DNA of 51,549 nt. Origin: Gemmataceae bacterium. Lineage in GTDB: Bacteria; Planctomycetota; Planctomycetia; Gemmatales; Gemmataceae. The position numbers were made by a program, and so were the translations under genes. The stretch spans positions 1 to 51,549 of the forward strand of contig JAHBXO010000037.1 of assembly GCA_019636445.1 (NCBI GenBank), in the 5' to 3' direction. Positions 6,732 to 18,500 of this stretch are shown piece after piece; the first letter of the stretch is position 1, and every line of letters begins with the position of its first letter. The notes below the pieces were generated by a model, which saw only the letters and a list, made by a program, of their open reading frames with translations, was not told the DNA's origin and did no database searches.

Positions 6732-8054
6732 TTACACCCCCGCCACTTCCCAGCCCTTGCGGTACTCGCGGCTCACGAACTTGTTGGCGGCACCCTCGTT
6801 CGTGATCAACATCTTTGCGGCGTCCCACTCCAGCGCCTTGCCGGGGAAGCGCGTCGACAGGCAGCCGAGCAGGATCGACTCCGTCATCGGGCCGGCGAAG
6901 GAGAACGGCGCGCCGGTCTTGCCGACGCCGCGGCAGGCGTCCACGAACTGCAGGTAGTGGTTCTCGCTCGGCAGCGACGGCAGGTCCTTGCGCTCCTTAT
7001 ACTTCTCCTCCGGCAGCAGGATCGGCATCCGTCCGCCGTCGTACGGCGAGTACAGCACACCCTCGGTGCCGATGTAGATGCTCCCCTGGAACTCCAGTTT
7101 GTGATCGCCGAGGTGCTTGACGACTTCCGCCGGCGGCCGGCGCTTGCCGTTCGTCCAGTACAGCGTCACGTTGTCGGTCGTGTACTTCGTCTCGGGGAAC
7201 ACGAAGGTGACGGCGGTCTCGAGGCCCCAGCTGTCGGCGTGGGCCTCCTCGCCGGAGGATTTCACCGTCTTCGGTGCGGTGAGGGCGAGCGAGCTGAAGA
7301 CCGGATCGAGGATGTGGCAGCCCATGTCGCCGAAGGTGCCGGTGCCGAAGTCGAGGCGCTTGCGCCACTCGCCGGGGTGGTAGTAGCCCTTGATGAAGGG
7401 GCGTTCGGCGGCGACGCCGAGCCACTTGTCCCAGTCGAACGTCGCGGGAACCTCGTCCTTGCGATCCGGTCGCGGCTTGTCGTCGCCCCACGTCTTGCCG
7501 CTCCAGCTATGCACTTCCTTCACCTTGCCGATGGCGCCGGACTGGATGAGCGCGACGCAGGTGCGGTGCTTCTTGTCGGCGTGGACCTGGATGCCCATCT
7601 GCGTGACGACTTTCATCTCGGCGGCGACCTTCGCCATCAGCCGTGACTCGGCGATCGTCTGCGTCAGGGGCTTTTGCGTGTAAACGTTGATCCCCTGGCG
7701 CATCGCGCGCAGGCTGATCGACGCGTGCATGTGGTCGGGCGTGCTGATGTTCGCGCTGTTGAGGTTCTTCTCCTTGTCGAGTAGTTCGCGCCAGTCGGTG
7801 TAGACCTTCACGTCCGGGAAGCGCGTCTTCACCTTGGCGATCCGGTTGGCGTCGACTTCCGCGACGGCGACGAGCTTGACGTGCGGGCTGGCCGTGAGCG
7901 CGCCCCAGTCGGAGGCGCCCATGCCATCGGCGGCGAAGCTGGCGTGGTAGAGCGTCTCGCTCGGGGCGGCGGTGGCGTGATGGCGGAAGACCATCGGCGC
8001 GGCGATGCCGGCGGCGGCGGCTTTCAGGGCGGAACGGCGGGTGATTTTCTTCAT
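6732..8054 (-). CDS. Exported Gfo/Idh/MocA-family oxidoreductase
   Basis: A protein of 440 aa. The N-terminus MKKITRRSALKAAAAG is a twin-arginine signal, so the enzyme is probably folded with its NAD(P) cofactor before export. A Rossmann-like N-terminal domain follows (KLVAVAEVDANRIAKVKTRFP), then the family's substrate-domain signatures: PDHMHASISLRAMRQGINVYTQKPL near residues 125-150, with the Lys of the K-P motif, and a C-terminal beta-sheet domain. The family oxidises or reduces sugars and related compounds; the substrate cannot be told. It is transcribed after a DUF1080 gene, a common pairing in Planctomycetes that suggests polysaccharide or modified-sugar breakdown. A shared palindrome lies between the two genes. 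Confidence 0.9.
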   Translation of the reverse strand: MKKITRRSALKAAAAGIAAPMVFRHHATAAPSETLYHASFAADGMGASDWGALTASPHVKLVAVAEVDANRIAKVKTRFPDVKVYTDWRELLDKEKNLNSANISTPDHMHASISLRAMRQGINVYTQKPLTQTIAESRLMAKVAAEMKVVTQMGIQVHADKKHRTCVALIQSGAIGKVKEVHSWSGKTWGDDKPRPDRKDEVPATFDWDKWLGVAAERPFIKGYYHPGEWRKRLDFGTGTFGDMGCHILDPVFSSLALTAPKTVKSSGEEAHADSWGLETAVTFVFPETKYTTDNVTLYWTNGKRRPPAEVVKHLGDHKLEFQGSIYIGTEGVLYSPYDGGRMPILLPEEKYKERKDLPSLPSENHYLQFVDACRGVGKTGAPFSFAGPMTESILLGCLSTRFPGKALEWDAAKMLITNEGAANKFVSREYRKGWEVAGV

Positions 8055-8087
8055 GGTCCAATGTCCTTGAATTGGGAGATGGGCGAA

Positions 8088-8111
8088 GCCCGCGGACGAA
8101 CGTCCGCGGGC
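8088..8111. terminator. Palindrome GCCCGCGGACG, copy 1
   Basis: GCCCGCGGACG, loop AA, CGTCCGCGGGC: an 11-bp stem between the DUF1080 stop and the Gfo/Idh start. It shares the 18-mer GGGCGAAGCCCGCGGACG with the copy at 15506-15538. It is probably a terminator or stabilising hairpin and could reduce read-through into the oxidoreductase gene. Confidence 0.65.
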
Positions 8112-8121
8112 GGTCGAGTGG

Positions 8122-9426
8122 TTACTTCAGTGCCTTGATCGCCACGTTCTTGAACGCGACCGGGTCGCTGTGGCCGGCGAAGCCGAAGAAGCCGGTCGTG
8201 CGTTCCTTGCCGGGGTGCGGCGAGTTGGCCATGTACTCGGTGATCTTCGACAGATCGGTGTCGAGGATCAGGTTGCCGTTCAGCTCGACGCGGATGGTGG
8301 AGCCTTTCACGACGACATGTTGGAAGTTCCATTCGCCGATGGGGTGGTGGAAGCCGCGCTTGGCGGCAGCCATGCCGTAGGCGGAGCCGTGCGCCTGGCG
8401 GGGGTCGATCCCCTTGTAGTCGTCGTCGAGCACTTGGAGTTCGCACATGCCGACGTAGGCGGTGTCGCCCTGGCCGGGGTAGCGGATGGCGAGGCCGTTG
8501 TTGCCGTTCTTGGGCAGCTTGAATTCGAGGAACACTTCGAAGTCCGAATACTCGTCCTTCGTGCGAAGGACGCCGCCCTTCTTCGGCTTGCAGACGATGG
8601 CGCCGTCGACCACTTCATAGTTTTCGACCGCGCCGGCCCAGCCGTCGAGCGACTTGCCGTCGAAGAGCGGCTTGTAGCCATCCTTGTACTTCTCGGCGAG
8701 ATAGGCGTTCGCCTCGGTCGCATTCAGTTCCTTCACGAAGATGTTCCGCCAGCGGATTTCGCCGCCGTGGGTCTGGAGCAGGACTTTGCCGAGCTTCGGG
8801 AACGGCTGGTCCTTTTGGAAGAAGTTCTCCATGAGGGCGTGGTCGACGACGAGTTTGTCGTTGAGCCAGACGCTGGTACGGGCGCCGACCTGGATGATGC
8901 GGAACTTGTTCCACTCGCCGAGCGGCTTGTCGGCGAGGACGAGCGGGTCCTTGCCTTCCTTGTACTTGGTGTTGTTCCAGAGGCCACCGCTGCCGAACTT
9001 CTTGCCGAGGCCGGTCGGATCGGCTTCGGTGGAATCCCAGATCTGCACCTGGGGCTGGCCCTTGAGGTAGATGCCGGAGTCGGCCTTGGGGACGGTCTTG
9101 TATTCGATGTGCAGCTCGTAGTCGCCGAGTTCCTTGTCGGTGGCCAGGTACGCGCCATGGCCATCGTTGACGAGTTCGCCGTTCTGGACGGACCAGTGCT
9201 TCTTGGCGTCCTCGGTGAAAGCTTCGATCTTGGCGGCGCGTTCGGCAGGGGACAGCTTGGCGAGGTCGACGGGGGAGGCACCCTTGGAATGGATGGCCCA
9301 ACCGTGCCAGCCGGCGAGGTCCTTGCCATTGAAGAGCGCGGTGAATCCCGGGGGCGGATCGGCGGCGCGGACGGCGAATGGTACGACGAGCAGCAATACC
9401 GCGAGCGTACAAGCACGGAGAAACAT
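8122..9426 (-). CDS. Secreted protein with two DUF1080 (3-keto-disaccharide hydrolase) domains
   Basis: A protein of 434 aa from ATG 9426 (MFLRACTLAVLLLVVPFAVRA), which gives a clear Sec signal peptide; upstream in-frame ATGs would hide it. Two tandem concanavalin-like DUF1080 domains are visible. The first begins FTALFNGKDLAGWHG after the signal, with GIYLKGQPQVQIWDS and WNKFRIIQVG further on. The second begins KPLFDGKSLDGWAGA, with GNNGLAIRYPG and WNFQHVVVKG. Members of the family act on 3-keto-glycosides or bind glycans in the periplasm. With the Gfo/Idh gene downstream it may work in a keto-sugar pathway, the oxidoreductase making or using the 3-keto intermediate. That coupling is inference. 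Confidence 0.9.
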   Translation of the reverse strand: MFLRACTLAVLLLVVPFAVRAADPPPGFTALFNGKDLAGWHGWAIHSKGASPVDLAKLSPAERAAKIEAFTEDAKKHWSVQNGELVNDGHGAYLATDKELGDYELHIEYKTVPKADSGIYLKGQPQVQIWDSTEADPTGLGKKFGSGGLWNNTKYKEGKDPLVLADKPLGEWNKFRIIQVGARTSVWLNDKLVVDHALMENFFQKDQPFPKLGKVLLQTHGGEIRWRNIFVKELNATEANAYLAEKYKDGYKPLFDGKSLDGWAGAVENYEVVDGAIVCKPKKGGVLRTKDEYSDFEVFLEFKLPKNGNNGLAIRYPGQGDTAYVGMCELQVLDDDYKGIDPRQAHGSAYGMAAAKRGFHHPIGEWNFQHVVVKGSTIRVELNGNLILDTDLSKITEYMANSPHPGKERTTGFFGFAGHSDPVAFKNVAIKALK

Positions 9427-9516
9427 GGAGTGCGTCCCAATGAGGAAAGGGTGGCCGGACGGCCGGGGGGTGGGTGACGGCAAGGATACGCGGCGGGACT
9501 CGGAACGCCAACCGCG

Positions 9517-10209
9517 CTAACCGTCTGCCGGCACGCCGCGCAAGGCTTCGTAGTGGGGCAGTACGTACTTCACCACCAGCGTCAGGTGCGCGAGCGTGCC
9601 GAACAGATCGCCGAAGTGCAGCATCTCGTGTGGTCCCACGATGGGCAGGCCGGCGTCGTCGCGCAGGAAGGTCGGCCATTTCATCGCCTCGCACGCGGCA
9701 CCGCCGATATAGCCCGCCGCCAAGGCAATGATCCAAAACAGGCCGCCCCAGCCGAGCAGGCGAAAATACGCCCGCAACGGGATGAGGCTGATGATGCCGA
9801 GGCCGACGTAGAGGCCGATCAGGAGCAGATAAGGCGGCTTCGGCAGCAGCCAGAGGCACGCGGTGCCCGCGGCGGCGAGCGCCACCATGCCGCCAAGCAG
9901 GAGGTTCCGGGATCGTGGTGAGAGCAGATACACGGCGATCGGGACGTTCGAACCGACGATGAGCCAGAAGATGGCCGATTGATCCAGGAGCTGCCAAATG
10001 CGCTTCGTATCTTCCGAATCGTGGCGGATGCCGTGGAAGAGGCCGCTGAACGAGTAGAGTGTGACGCCGCTGATGGCGAAGGCCACCAGGCTGAGTCGAT
10101 GGCCGAGCGGGTGGTGCGCCGCGAGGCGCAGCAGGTACAGCCCGACGAACACCATCCAGAACGCCGCGAAGAGGTGGCTGTACGAACTGACCGGATTGTG
10201 GAAATCCAT
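9517..10209 (-). CDS. Hemolysin III / PAQR-family membrane protein
   Basis: A protein of 230 aa starting MDFHNPVSSYSHLFAAFW at ATG 10209, with GAGGGG upstream. About seven hydrophobic segments fill the protein. The metal-binding pattern of the HlyIII/PAQR superfamily is present: SGLFHGIRH (residues 55-63), an Asp in LLDQSAIF (Asp76), and HEMLH near the C-terminus (the H-x3-H motif). These are integral membrane proteins with suspected hydrolase or sensor activity; the true function in bacteria is not settled, and cytolysis is not implied. The gene is divergent from the WD40 gene, with 79 bp between starts, so both promoters must lie in that short space. Confidence 0.85.
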   Translation of the reverse strand: MDFHNPVSSYSHLFAAFWMVFVGLYLLRLAAHHPLGHRLSLVAFAISGVTLYSFSGLFHGIRHDSEDTKRIWQLLDQSAIFWLIVGSNVPIAVYLLSPRSRNLLLGGMVALAAAGTACLWLLPKPPYLLLIGLYVGLGIISLIPLRAYFRLLGWGGLFWIIALAAGYIGGAACEAMKWPTFLRDDAGLPIVGPHEMLHFGDLFGTLAHLTLVVKYVLPHYEALRGVPADG

Positions 10210-10288
10210 CCGCTGCCCCTCGTTGACTCCCGCGCCCGAACCTGCGAAACTGCCCTTCCCGCCGGTTCGCCCCTTCCGAGGCCTCGCG

Positions 10289-13132
10289 ATGTCCCGACCT
10301 CTCTCCGCACTCGTCGTCTTGCTCGCCGCTGGTTGGCTCGTTGCCCAGCCGCCCGCCGAACCGAAACCGCTCCTGACCTTCAAAGGTCACACCGATCCGG
10401 TGTACGCCGTCGCGTACTCGCCGGACGGCAAGCTCGTGGGCACGGGGAGCTTCGACAAGACTATCAAATTGTGGAACGCGGCCGACGGCAAGGAATTGCG
10501 CACGTTCGCCGGGCCGCAGGGGCACCAGAGCCTCGTGCTATCCATCGCGTTCGCTCCAACCGGCGACCGGCTCGCCAGCGGCGGGGCGGACAACTTCGCG
10601 AAGATATGGGACGTGCCCAGCACGAAGCCGATCCGCGAAGTCGCAGTGGGCGGAGCGGGACCGAAGACCGCCGTGGCCACCGACGGGAAGGCCTACGCCG
10701 TCGGAAGCGCTGACGGCAAGGTGCGAGTCTTCGCGACCACCGACGGAAAGCAAACGGTGGAAGTGCCGACCGGCGGCGGAGCGGTGCGGAGCCTCGCCTT
10801 CATCCCGAACACGACCACACTCGCGACCGTCGGCGCCGATCGCGTCGTCCGCTACTGGAACACGGTCGACGGTAAGCCGCTCGGCGCGATCGGCGCCAGC
10901 GATGTGACGAACCTCTTCGCTCTCGGCGGCAGCCTCTACGGCACAGCCGCCGACGGCACCGTCCGCGCCTGGCCGAACGCCCTGACTCCGGCGAAGAAGA
11001 TCGCCGATATCGCCGGTGCGACGCTCACCGCGGTCACCGCCGACGGCAACCTCCTCGCGGCCGCGCTGCCGGACAAGTCCGTCCGCCTCGTGAATCTCGG
11101 CAACGGGCAAACGACGGCGACGATCCCGGCCGCGCCCGCCGCCATCGAAGCGATCGCCTGGAACGGCGACAACGCCACGCTTGCCGTCGCCGCCGGCGGC
11201 AAGGTGCACCTCTGGGGCGCCGACGGCAAGACGCGCGGCGAAGTCGCCGCCGATCCGAAGGCCGTGCGAGCCGTCTCGTTCCTCACGACGAAAACCGACC
11301 TGCTCACCGCCGGCGACGACGGGAAACTGAACCTTTGGAAGCTGCCGATCGATCCCAAAAAGCCGCCGACGCCGAAGGCGTTGCCGACGGATGCCGGGGC
11401 TGTGAAGTTCGCATTCCAACTACCCAGCGGTCCGGCGCTCGTGCTCGGTGCCAGTAAGGCCGTGAAGACATGGGACCTCGGATCGGGGAAGGAGACGAAG
11501 AACTACGGCGCGCTGCCCGACGTGCCGAAGGCGGTCGCCCTCTCGCGGGACGGTGCCGTGCTCGCCGTCGCGGCCGGGAAGACCGTGAAGCTCTGGCAGA
11601 CCGCCGACGGCAAGGAACTTCCCTTCCCGGCACTTGCCAATGATGTCACGTCGCTCGCCTTCAGCGGCGATCGCCAATCGCTCGTCGTCGGCACCGCCGA
11701 CAAGACCGCGACGGTCTTCGCGATCGCCACCGGGCTGCCGGTCGCGTTCGTGCCGACGGGGGCGAATCCCGTGGCCACGTGGTTCCATCCCAACCAGCCG
11801 ACCGTGACGACGGTCGACAACGCGGCTATCGTCGCCACGCCGATCCCGGCGGTGCGCGTCGCGAAGGACGCCGACTTCGCCCGCGGCCTGACGCCGATCC
11901 CCAATACGAACTCGCTCTTTTCAATCGGCACCACGAAGGCGCTCGGGCGCTGGAACGCCGGGAATTTCCAGAAGGAAGGCCCGTTGGAACTTGCCGGCCC
12001 GCCGACGGCGATCGCGATTTCGAGGAATGGCCAGCTTCTCGCCGCCGTCGATGCGGCCAACACGGTGCAGGTCTACACGCTCAACAACGGCCAGCTCGCC
12101 GGATCGTTCAAAGCGTCGGCGAAGGTGAGTGATTTGTCCTTCCATCCGAACGGTCAGTCCCTCGCTGCGAGCCTCGCCGACAAGACCGTGACCGTCTGGA
12201 ACACGCTGTTCAACCCCGGTCAGCCGTTACCGCCGGAGTTCGGTACCGTCGTGCAGACGTTCCCGCACCCCGCCGCCGTCGCCTCGTTCGTTTACCTGAG
12301 CGAATCGCAACTGCTTACCGGTGCCGACGACGGCATCGCCCGCGTCTGGACCGTCGCGTCCGATCAGCCCAAGTCGATCCAACACCCGAACCTCGTCGAC
12401 TGCGTCGCGTTCAACAAGGATGGCACGCAGCTGGCGACGGCGTGCCACGATGGCGGCGTGCGCATCTACGACCTCACGAAGCCGACGCCGGCGCTGCTCA
12501 AGGACATCAAGGCGCACACGGCGATGCCGTTGCCGCACCCGGTGTACGTCGTCGCGTGGAGCCCCGACGGGAAGCAGCTCGCCTCCGGCAGCTTCGACAA
12601 GAGTATCAAGCTCTGGGACGCCACGAGCGGGAACCTCGTGCGCGAGATCAAGGGCTTCCCTGAGCCTCCGCCGGCCGCCGGTCAGCCGGTGCCGCCGGGG
12701 CACCGCGATCAGGTCTTCTGCCTCGCATTCTCGAAGGACGGCAAACTGCTCGCGTCCGGCTCCAGCGACCGCACCGTAAAGCTCTGGGACGTGGCGAGCG
12801 GTAACCTCGTGCGCGACTTCCCGCATCCGACGCTCAAGTCGCCGGGGCCGGGGCAGCCCGTGCCGTCGCACGCGGGGTTCGTGCATGCGGTGCGCTTCAC
12901 GGCCGACGGGCAAGCGCTCGTGACGGCCGGGACCGCCCCGCGTAATCAGGGAACGCTCGCCGTTTGGAATATCGCCGACGGCAAATTGAAGGGTGCCGTG
13001 GACGTGCCGTTCGGGCCGATCTACGCGATCGACCTGACGGCGGACGGGAAGAGCGTGCTCGTCGGCTGCGGTCCGCGCGTCCGCACGGCGAGCGAAGCCG
13101 AGGCGTACCTGTTGCTGTTGCCAACTCGATAG
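10289..13132 (+). CDS. Secreted WD40 beta-propeller protein
   Basis: A protein of 947 aa from ATG 10289; MSRPLSALVVLLAAGWLVAQ is a signal peptide, so the longer upstream frame is rejected. Nearly the whole chain is WD40 repeats of the form SPDGKLVGTGSFDKTIKLWNAADGKELRTF. The strongest are at both ends and the middle ones degenerate, enough for two or more propellers. Repeats of this sort form rigid protein-binding platforms. No enzyme domain is fused, unlike many planctomycetal WD40 kinases and cytochrome proteins. Binding partners cannot be inferred. The gene stands 191 bp before groES. Confidence 0.9.
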   Translation: MSRPLSALVVLLAAGWLVAQPPAEPKPLLTFKGHTDPVYAVAYSPDGKLVGTGSFDKTIKLWNAADGKELRTFAGPQGHQSLVLSIAFAPTGDRLASGGADNFAKIWDVPSTKPIREVAVGGAGPKTAVATDGKAYAVGSADGKVRVFATTDGKQTVEVPTGGGAVRSLAFIPNTTTLATVGADRVVRYWNTVDGKPLGAIGASDVTNLFALGGSLYGTAADGTVRAWPNALTPAKKIADIAGATLTAVTADGNLLAAALPDKSVRLVNLGNGQTTATIPAAPAAIEAIAWNGDNATLAVAAGGKVHLWGADGKTRGEVAADPKAVRAVSFLTTKTDLLTAGDDGKLNLWKLPIDPKKPPTPKALPTDAGAVKFAFQLPSGPALVLGASKAVKTWDLGSGKETKNYGALPDVPKAVALSRDGAVLAVAAGKTVKLWQTADGKELPFPALANDVTSLAFSGDRQSLVVGTADKTATVFAIATGLPVAFVPTGANPVATWFHPNQPTVTTVDNAAIVATPIPAVRVAKDADFARGLTPIPNTNSLFSIGTTKALGRWNAGNFQKEGPLELAGPPTAIAISRNGQLLAAVDAANTVQVYTLNNGQLAGSFKASAKVSDLSFHPNGQSLAASLADKTVTVWNTLFNPGQPLPPEFGTVVQTFPHPAAVASFVYLSESQLLTGADDGIARVWTVASDQPKSIQHPNLVDCVAFNKDGTQLATACHDGGVRIYDLTKPTPALLKDIKAHTAMPLPHPVYVVAWSPDGKQLASGSFDKSIKLWDATSGNLVREIKGFPEPPPAAGQPVPPGHRDQVFCLAFSKDGKLLASGSSDRTVKLWDVASGNLVRDFPHPTLKSPGPGQPVPSHAGFVHAVRFTADGQALVTAGTAPRNQGTLAVWNIADGKLKGAVDVPFGPIYAIDLTADGKSVLVGCGPRVRTASEAEAYLLLLPTR

Positions 13133-13186
13133 CGGTGGGCCGGTGCGTCGCGGTCTGGCTGCCATTCCGACAGCGACGCGCAATCT

Positions 13187-13202
13187 TGGCACGCGCTCCG
13201 CA
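13187..13202 (+). promoter_or_regulatory. Possible sigma-54 promoter upstream of groES
   Basis: TGGCACG-CGCT-CCGCA has a perfect -24 half (TGGCACG) and the conserved GC of the -12 half at the right spacing (10 bp between GG and GC), but TT of TTGCA is replaced by CC. It lies 122 bp before the groES ATG. No CIRCE element (TTAGCACTC-N9-GAGTGCTAA) is seen in the gap. Confidence 0.25.
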
Positions 13203-13323
13203 GGGATGACGATTCGTCGCAATTCCAGTCTTTACAGTGCTTTATCGACATTATTCCGCGCAGGCACGGCGATTGCATATCCACGGCCACGGACCGCTAT
13301 TCCCACAGCCGGAGAGACCCGCG

Positions 13324-13617
13324 ATGGCCCTGCAACCGATCGGCGATCGGATCATCGTCAAACGAGAAGAATCGGAAGCCAAGACCAAGGGCGGCATCAT
13401 CCTGCCCGACGCGGCGCAGAAGAAGCCGCAGACCGGCACCATCGTCGCCGTCGGACCCGGCAAGCTCAACAAGGACGGCACCCGCACCCCGCTCCAACTC
13501 AAGGCCGGCGACAAGGTCCTCTTCACCTCCTGGGCCGGAGACGAATTCAAGGACAAGAAGAACAAGGACGAAGTCCTCGTCATGCACGAGAGCGACGTGC
13601 TCGCCGTGATCGAGTAA
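13324..13617 (+). CDS. groES: Co-chaperonin GroES
   Basis: A protein of 97 aa, the normal length. It forms the heptameric lid of the GroEL folding chamber in the cytoplasm. The sequence follows the family throughout: LQPIGDRIIVKREE at the N-terminus, KTKGGIILPDAAQKKPQTGTIVAVGPG with the mobile loop in the first half, and DKVLFTSWAGDEFK...YLVMHESDVLAVIE-like ending (here EVLVMHESDVLAVIE). GGAGAGA sits about 8 nt before the ATG. groEL follows after 245 bp, a wide gap for a groESL operon, which is filled by a 33-bp inverted repeat. Confidence 0.97.
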   Translation: MALQPIGDRIIVKREESEAKTKGGIILPDAAQKKPQTGTIVAVGPGKLNKDGTRTPLQLKAGDKVLFTSWAGDEFKDKKNKDEVLVMHESDVLAVIE

Positions 13618-13622
13618 ACACC

Positions 13623-13732
13623 GACTTCCGAAGTCCGGTTTCGACTTCGGAAGTCCAAACGATTGCAAAGCCATTGACGACGAGGTTCTGGCTCCGATCG
13701 ACTTCCGAAGTCGAAGCCGGACTTCGGAAGTC
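13623..13732. repeat. 33-bp inverted repeat of four GACTTC-S-GAAGTC palindromes between groES and groEL
   Basis: Four 13-mers of the form GACTTC(C/G)GAAGTC lie at 13623-13635, 13643-13655, 13700-13712 and 13720-13732. Each pair is set at exactly 20 bp. The two pairs are inverted copies of one another over 33 bp with a single mismatch, and a 44-bp spacer between them. This could fold as a long hairpin in the groES-groEL mRNA, bind a dimeric regulator on one DNA face, or be a small MITE-like repeat. Confidence 0.8.
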
Positions 13733-13862
13733 AGGTGAGTAAAACCGAAATCCAAGACCACGATAAATCACTGCTGCGGCAGGGCTTGAACTCGTGTTGA
13801 GCTTGTACCCGGCCGTAGCCTAATTGGCATCGTTCGCGATGCAGAAAGTGGAGCGTCAGTCC

Positions 13863-15485
<1,623 letters not shown>

Positions 15486-15510
15486 GTTTAAGTTGAGTTG
15501 AAATCGGGCG

Positions 15511-15538
15511 AAGCCCGCGGACGTTCGTCCGCGGGCTT
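15511..15538. terminator. Palindrome AAGCCCGCGGACG, copy 2 (bidirectional terminator)
   Basis: AAGCCCGCGGACG, loop TT, CGTCCGCGGGCTT: a 13-bp stem between the convergent groEL and kinase genes, followed by TACTTTTA on the plus strand. The 18 bases from 15506 repeat those from 8082. Confidence 0.75.
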
Positions 15539-15543
15539 TACTT

Positions 15544-18500
15544 TTATCGCACGCGCGCGGCCGGAGCCTGCTCGCGATACTGCGACTCGATCGCGCGCCA
15601 TCGGGCGGCGTCCTCGGCGCGGCCGGAAAGCTCGTGCAACAAGGCGACGCGTCCGGCGGCCTCGCGCAATCGAATTCCGCGCCACATGGGGTGGATCTGG
15701 TTCGATTTCGCCTTCAGTTCCTCGAAGGCCGGTTCCAGCAGTTTCCTCGCCTCGTCGTAGTCCTGATACGCCAGCACGGCGCGGCCGAGACGCGAGCGTG
15801 TGTTCGCCGTCAGCCACGAGGTCTTGTCCTGCCGCTCGCGGATGGCGAGGATGCGGCGGAGCAGTGGCTCGGCCTGTGCGAACTTCTCTTGTGACTCGAG
15901 CGCCATCACCAGCCAGTTGAGCGAGAACTGCGTCTGCAGGTTGTCGTCGCCGAGCGTCTCGCGTCGGCCCTCGTAGCTCTTGCGCAGCCACGGTTCCGCG
16001 TCCGCGTTCCGATTCTGGCTCATGAAGACATAGCCCAAGTTGAATTGGCTCATCAACGTTTCGCGGTGTTTCGGGCCGAGTGTCTTCTCGTGCGCGGCGA
16101 TGACGCGCCGGAACAACGCTTCTGCCTCCGCGTAGCGGCCCTGCGCCTCGCGGAGCGTGCCGAGGTTATTCAGCGCGTGCATCGTTTTCGTATGGTCGGG
16201 TCCGAAGTGCTTTTCGCGCCCGGCGACCACGGCCAGGTAAAGCGGCTCCGCCTCCGCCAGCCGATCCTGCATCCGATACAGCTCCGCGAGGTTCGAGCGA
16301 CACTCGGCCGTCTCGGGGTGGCTTTCACCCATTACTTCCGCCAGCCCCGCGATGGCGCGTTTCATGAGCGGCTCGGCGCGGTCGGCCTGACCGCGATCCT
16401 TCAGAATCAGCGCCAACTGATTGGCCGCGAACAACGTGTTCGGAAACTTCGGCCCGAACAGCTTCATCCGCCGATCGTAAATGTCGGTCGCCAATTTCTC
16501 CGCCACGTCCAGCCGGCCGTAATTTCGGAGCAACGACGCGAGGTTCAACTGAGCGATCAACGTCTCGTCATGGTCGGGGCCGAAGCGTCGTTCCAGTCCC
16601 GCAATCGCGCGGCGATAGAGAACTTCGGCCTTTTCAGCGTTCCCCAATTCCTCGTGTACGAGTGCGAGATTGTTGACAGCGAAGAGCGTGGACGGATGAT
16701 CCTCTCCGTTGAGCTTCACCAGGCCGGCGAGGACGCGGTCGTAGATCGGCACGGCTTCGGCATTGCGGTCCTGCGGGCGCAGGCAGTCGGCCACTTGCAT
16801 CCAGGCGGTCAGCGTTACCTGCGCATCGGGGCCGTGGGTCTTGTCCAGCGTCGTCGCCACGCGGCGGAGCATCGCCTCCGCTTCGGCCGGTTTTCCTTCC
16901 GCCAGCCGCATACCGGCGTGGTTCTCGAGTACGCGGAGCGTGACGAGGTTGTCGGGGCCGGACGCCGCTTGTCGCGCAGCGAGAATACGGGTGAAAAGCG
17001 GTTCGGCCTCGGCAAACTTCCCCTGTTTACTGAGCGAATTCGCGAGCGAGAGCGTGATGCCGTCGCGATCGAGGTCGACCGTGGAATAGTCGTCCGTAAG
17101 GCGTTCGATGGCGCGGCGGAGATGTTTCTCGGCCTCGGCGTACAGACCAATCCCATAATACGCCGTGCCGACCGCCTCGCGGATGCGTGCCTCGATCTCG
17201 CGGCTGTCGGTGTAGCGCGCGTCCATCTTCTTCGCCGAACGGTCGAGGGCTTCGCGGATCGTCAGGTTCGGGTCGGCCTTGTGGCCCGCGTCGATCTGGT
17301 CCCACGGGTTCGATTGCCCCAGCACGCCGAGCAGGAACTGCATGACCGTCTCGGTCTTGAGTTGTTGACGAACGGAATCCAGACGTCGCTCGTCGGCGAT
17401 GCGCTCCTGCTTGCGTGCGGTCTCGCGGTCCTCGATCGCCTGGGCTTTCTGCCGGTCCGCCTCCTCGCGCGCTTCGCGCTCTTTCGCCTCCGCGTCCTGT
17501 GTCAGCTTCAACTGGCGCGCCGTGTTCGCCTCGGCGTCGGTCGCGCGGATCGCCTGCCACGTCGCCGCGGCCACGCCCGCGCCCAGCACGGCCACGAGCG
17601 CGACCGCGGCGCGCGTCGTCGTCCGGCGGCGCGCATCCCCGGCCGCGCGCGCCAACTCCGTGCGCCGCACCCGCTCCTCCGCACCCGTCCGGTAGGCGGC
17701 GAGCGCCGCTGCCAGCTCTCCCGCGTTCGTCGGCCGGTCCGCCGGTTCCACCGCGAGGCAACGCTTGGTCAGCGCGATCAACTCCGGATCGGCCCCGCAC
17801 GCGTCCAGCCGGGAGAACGCCTCCTCGACCTTCCCCCGCGCCGCCAACTGGCGCGTCGTCTCCGCGTCGCTGCCGACGAACGGCGGTTTCCCCGTCAGGA
17901 TCACGCACAGGATCGCGCCCAGACCGAACACGTCCGACCGTTCATCAATCCGGTCCACGGCCCCGATCGCCTGCTCCGGCGGCATGAACGCCGGCGTGCC
18001 CATGAACTGCCCGTATTGCGTGCTCGCGTCGGAGTTGGAGTCCCGATCCGATCGGATCTTCGTGGTCTCGTCCGAATCCGACCGTTGAATCGCGGTTTCG
18101 CCCAGCACCTTCGCCAAACCCCAGTCCATCACCTGTGTTTCGCCGAACGCGCCGACCATTACGTTCGCCGGCTTCAGGTCGCGATGGATGACGCGCCGGC
18201 TGTGGGCGTACCCCAGTGCCTGAGCAATCGCCTCGAAGATTTGCAGGAAGTGCCCGCGCTCCGCCGCCGGATCGGGCCGCGCCTTTAACAGCCGATCGAG
18301 TGTCTCCCCCTTGATCAGCTTCATGGCGAGGAACGGCCGGCCGTTCGGCATCATCCCCACCTGGTGAACCGCCGGGATGCCGGGATGCTGCAGCTGCGCC
18401 GTGATGCGGGCCTCGTCCAGGAAGCGCGCCGCCGTTGTACCAACGGCCGCGAACTGGTCCTGGAGCAGCTTGACCGCCACTTCGCGATTCAAACTCAGGT

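Noticed and set aside
13133..13323. CIRCE/HrcA operator before groES
   Set aside because: No TTAGCACTC-N9-GAGTGCTAA or near match is present in the gap.
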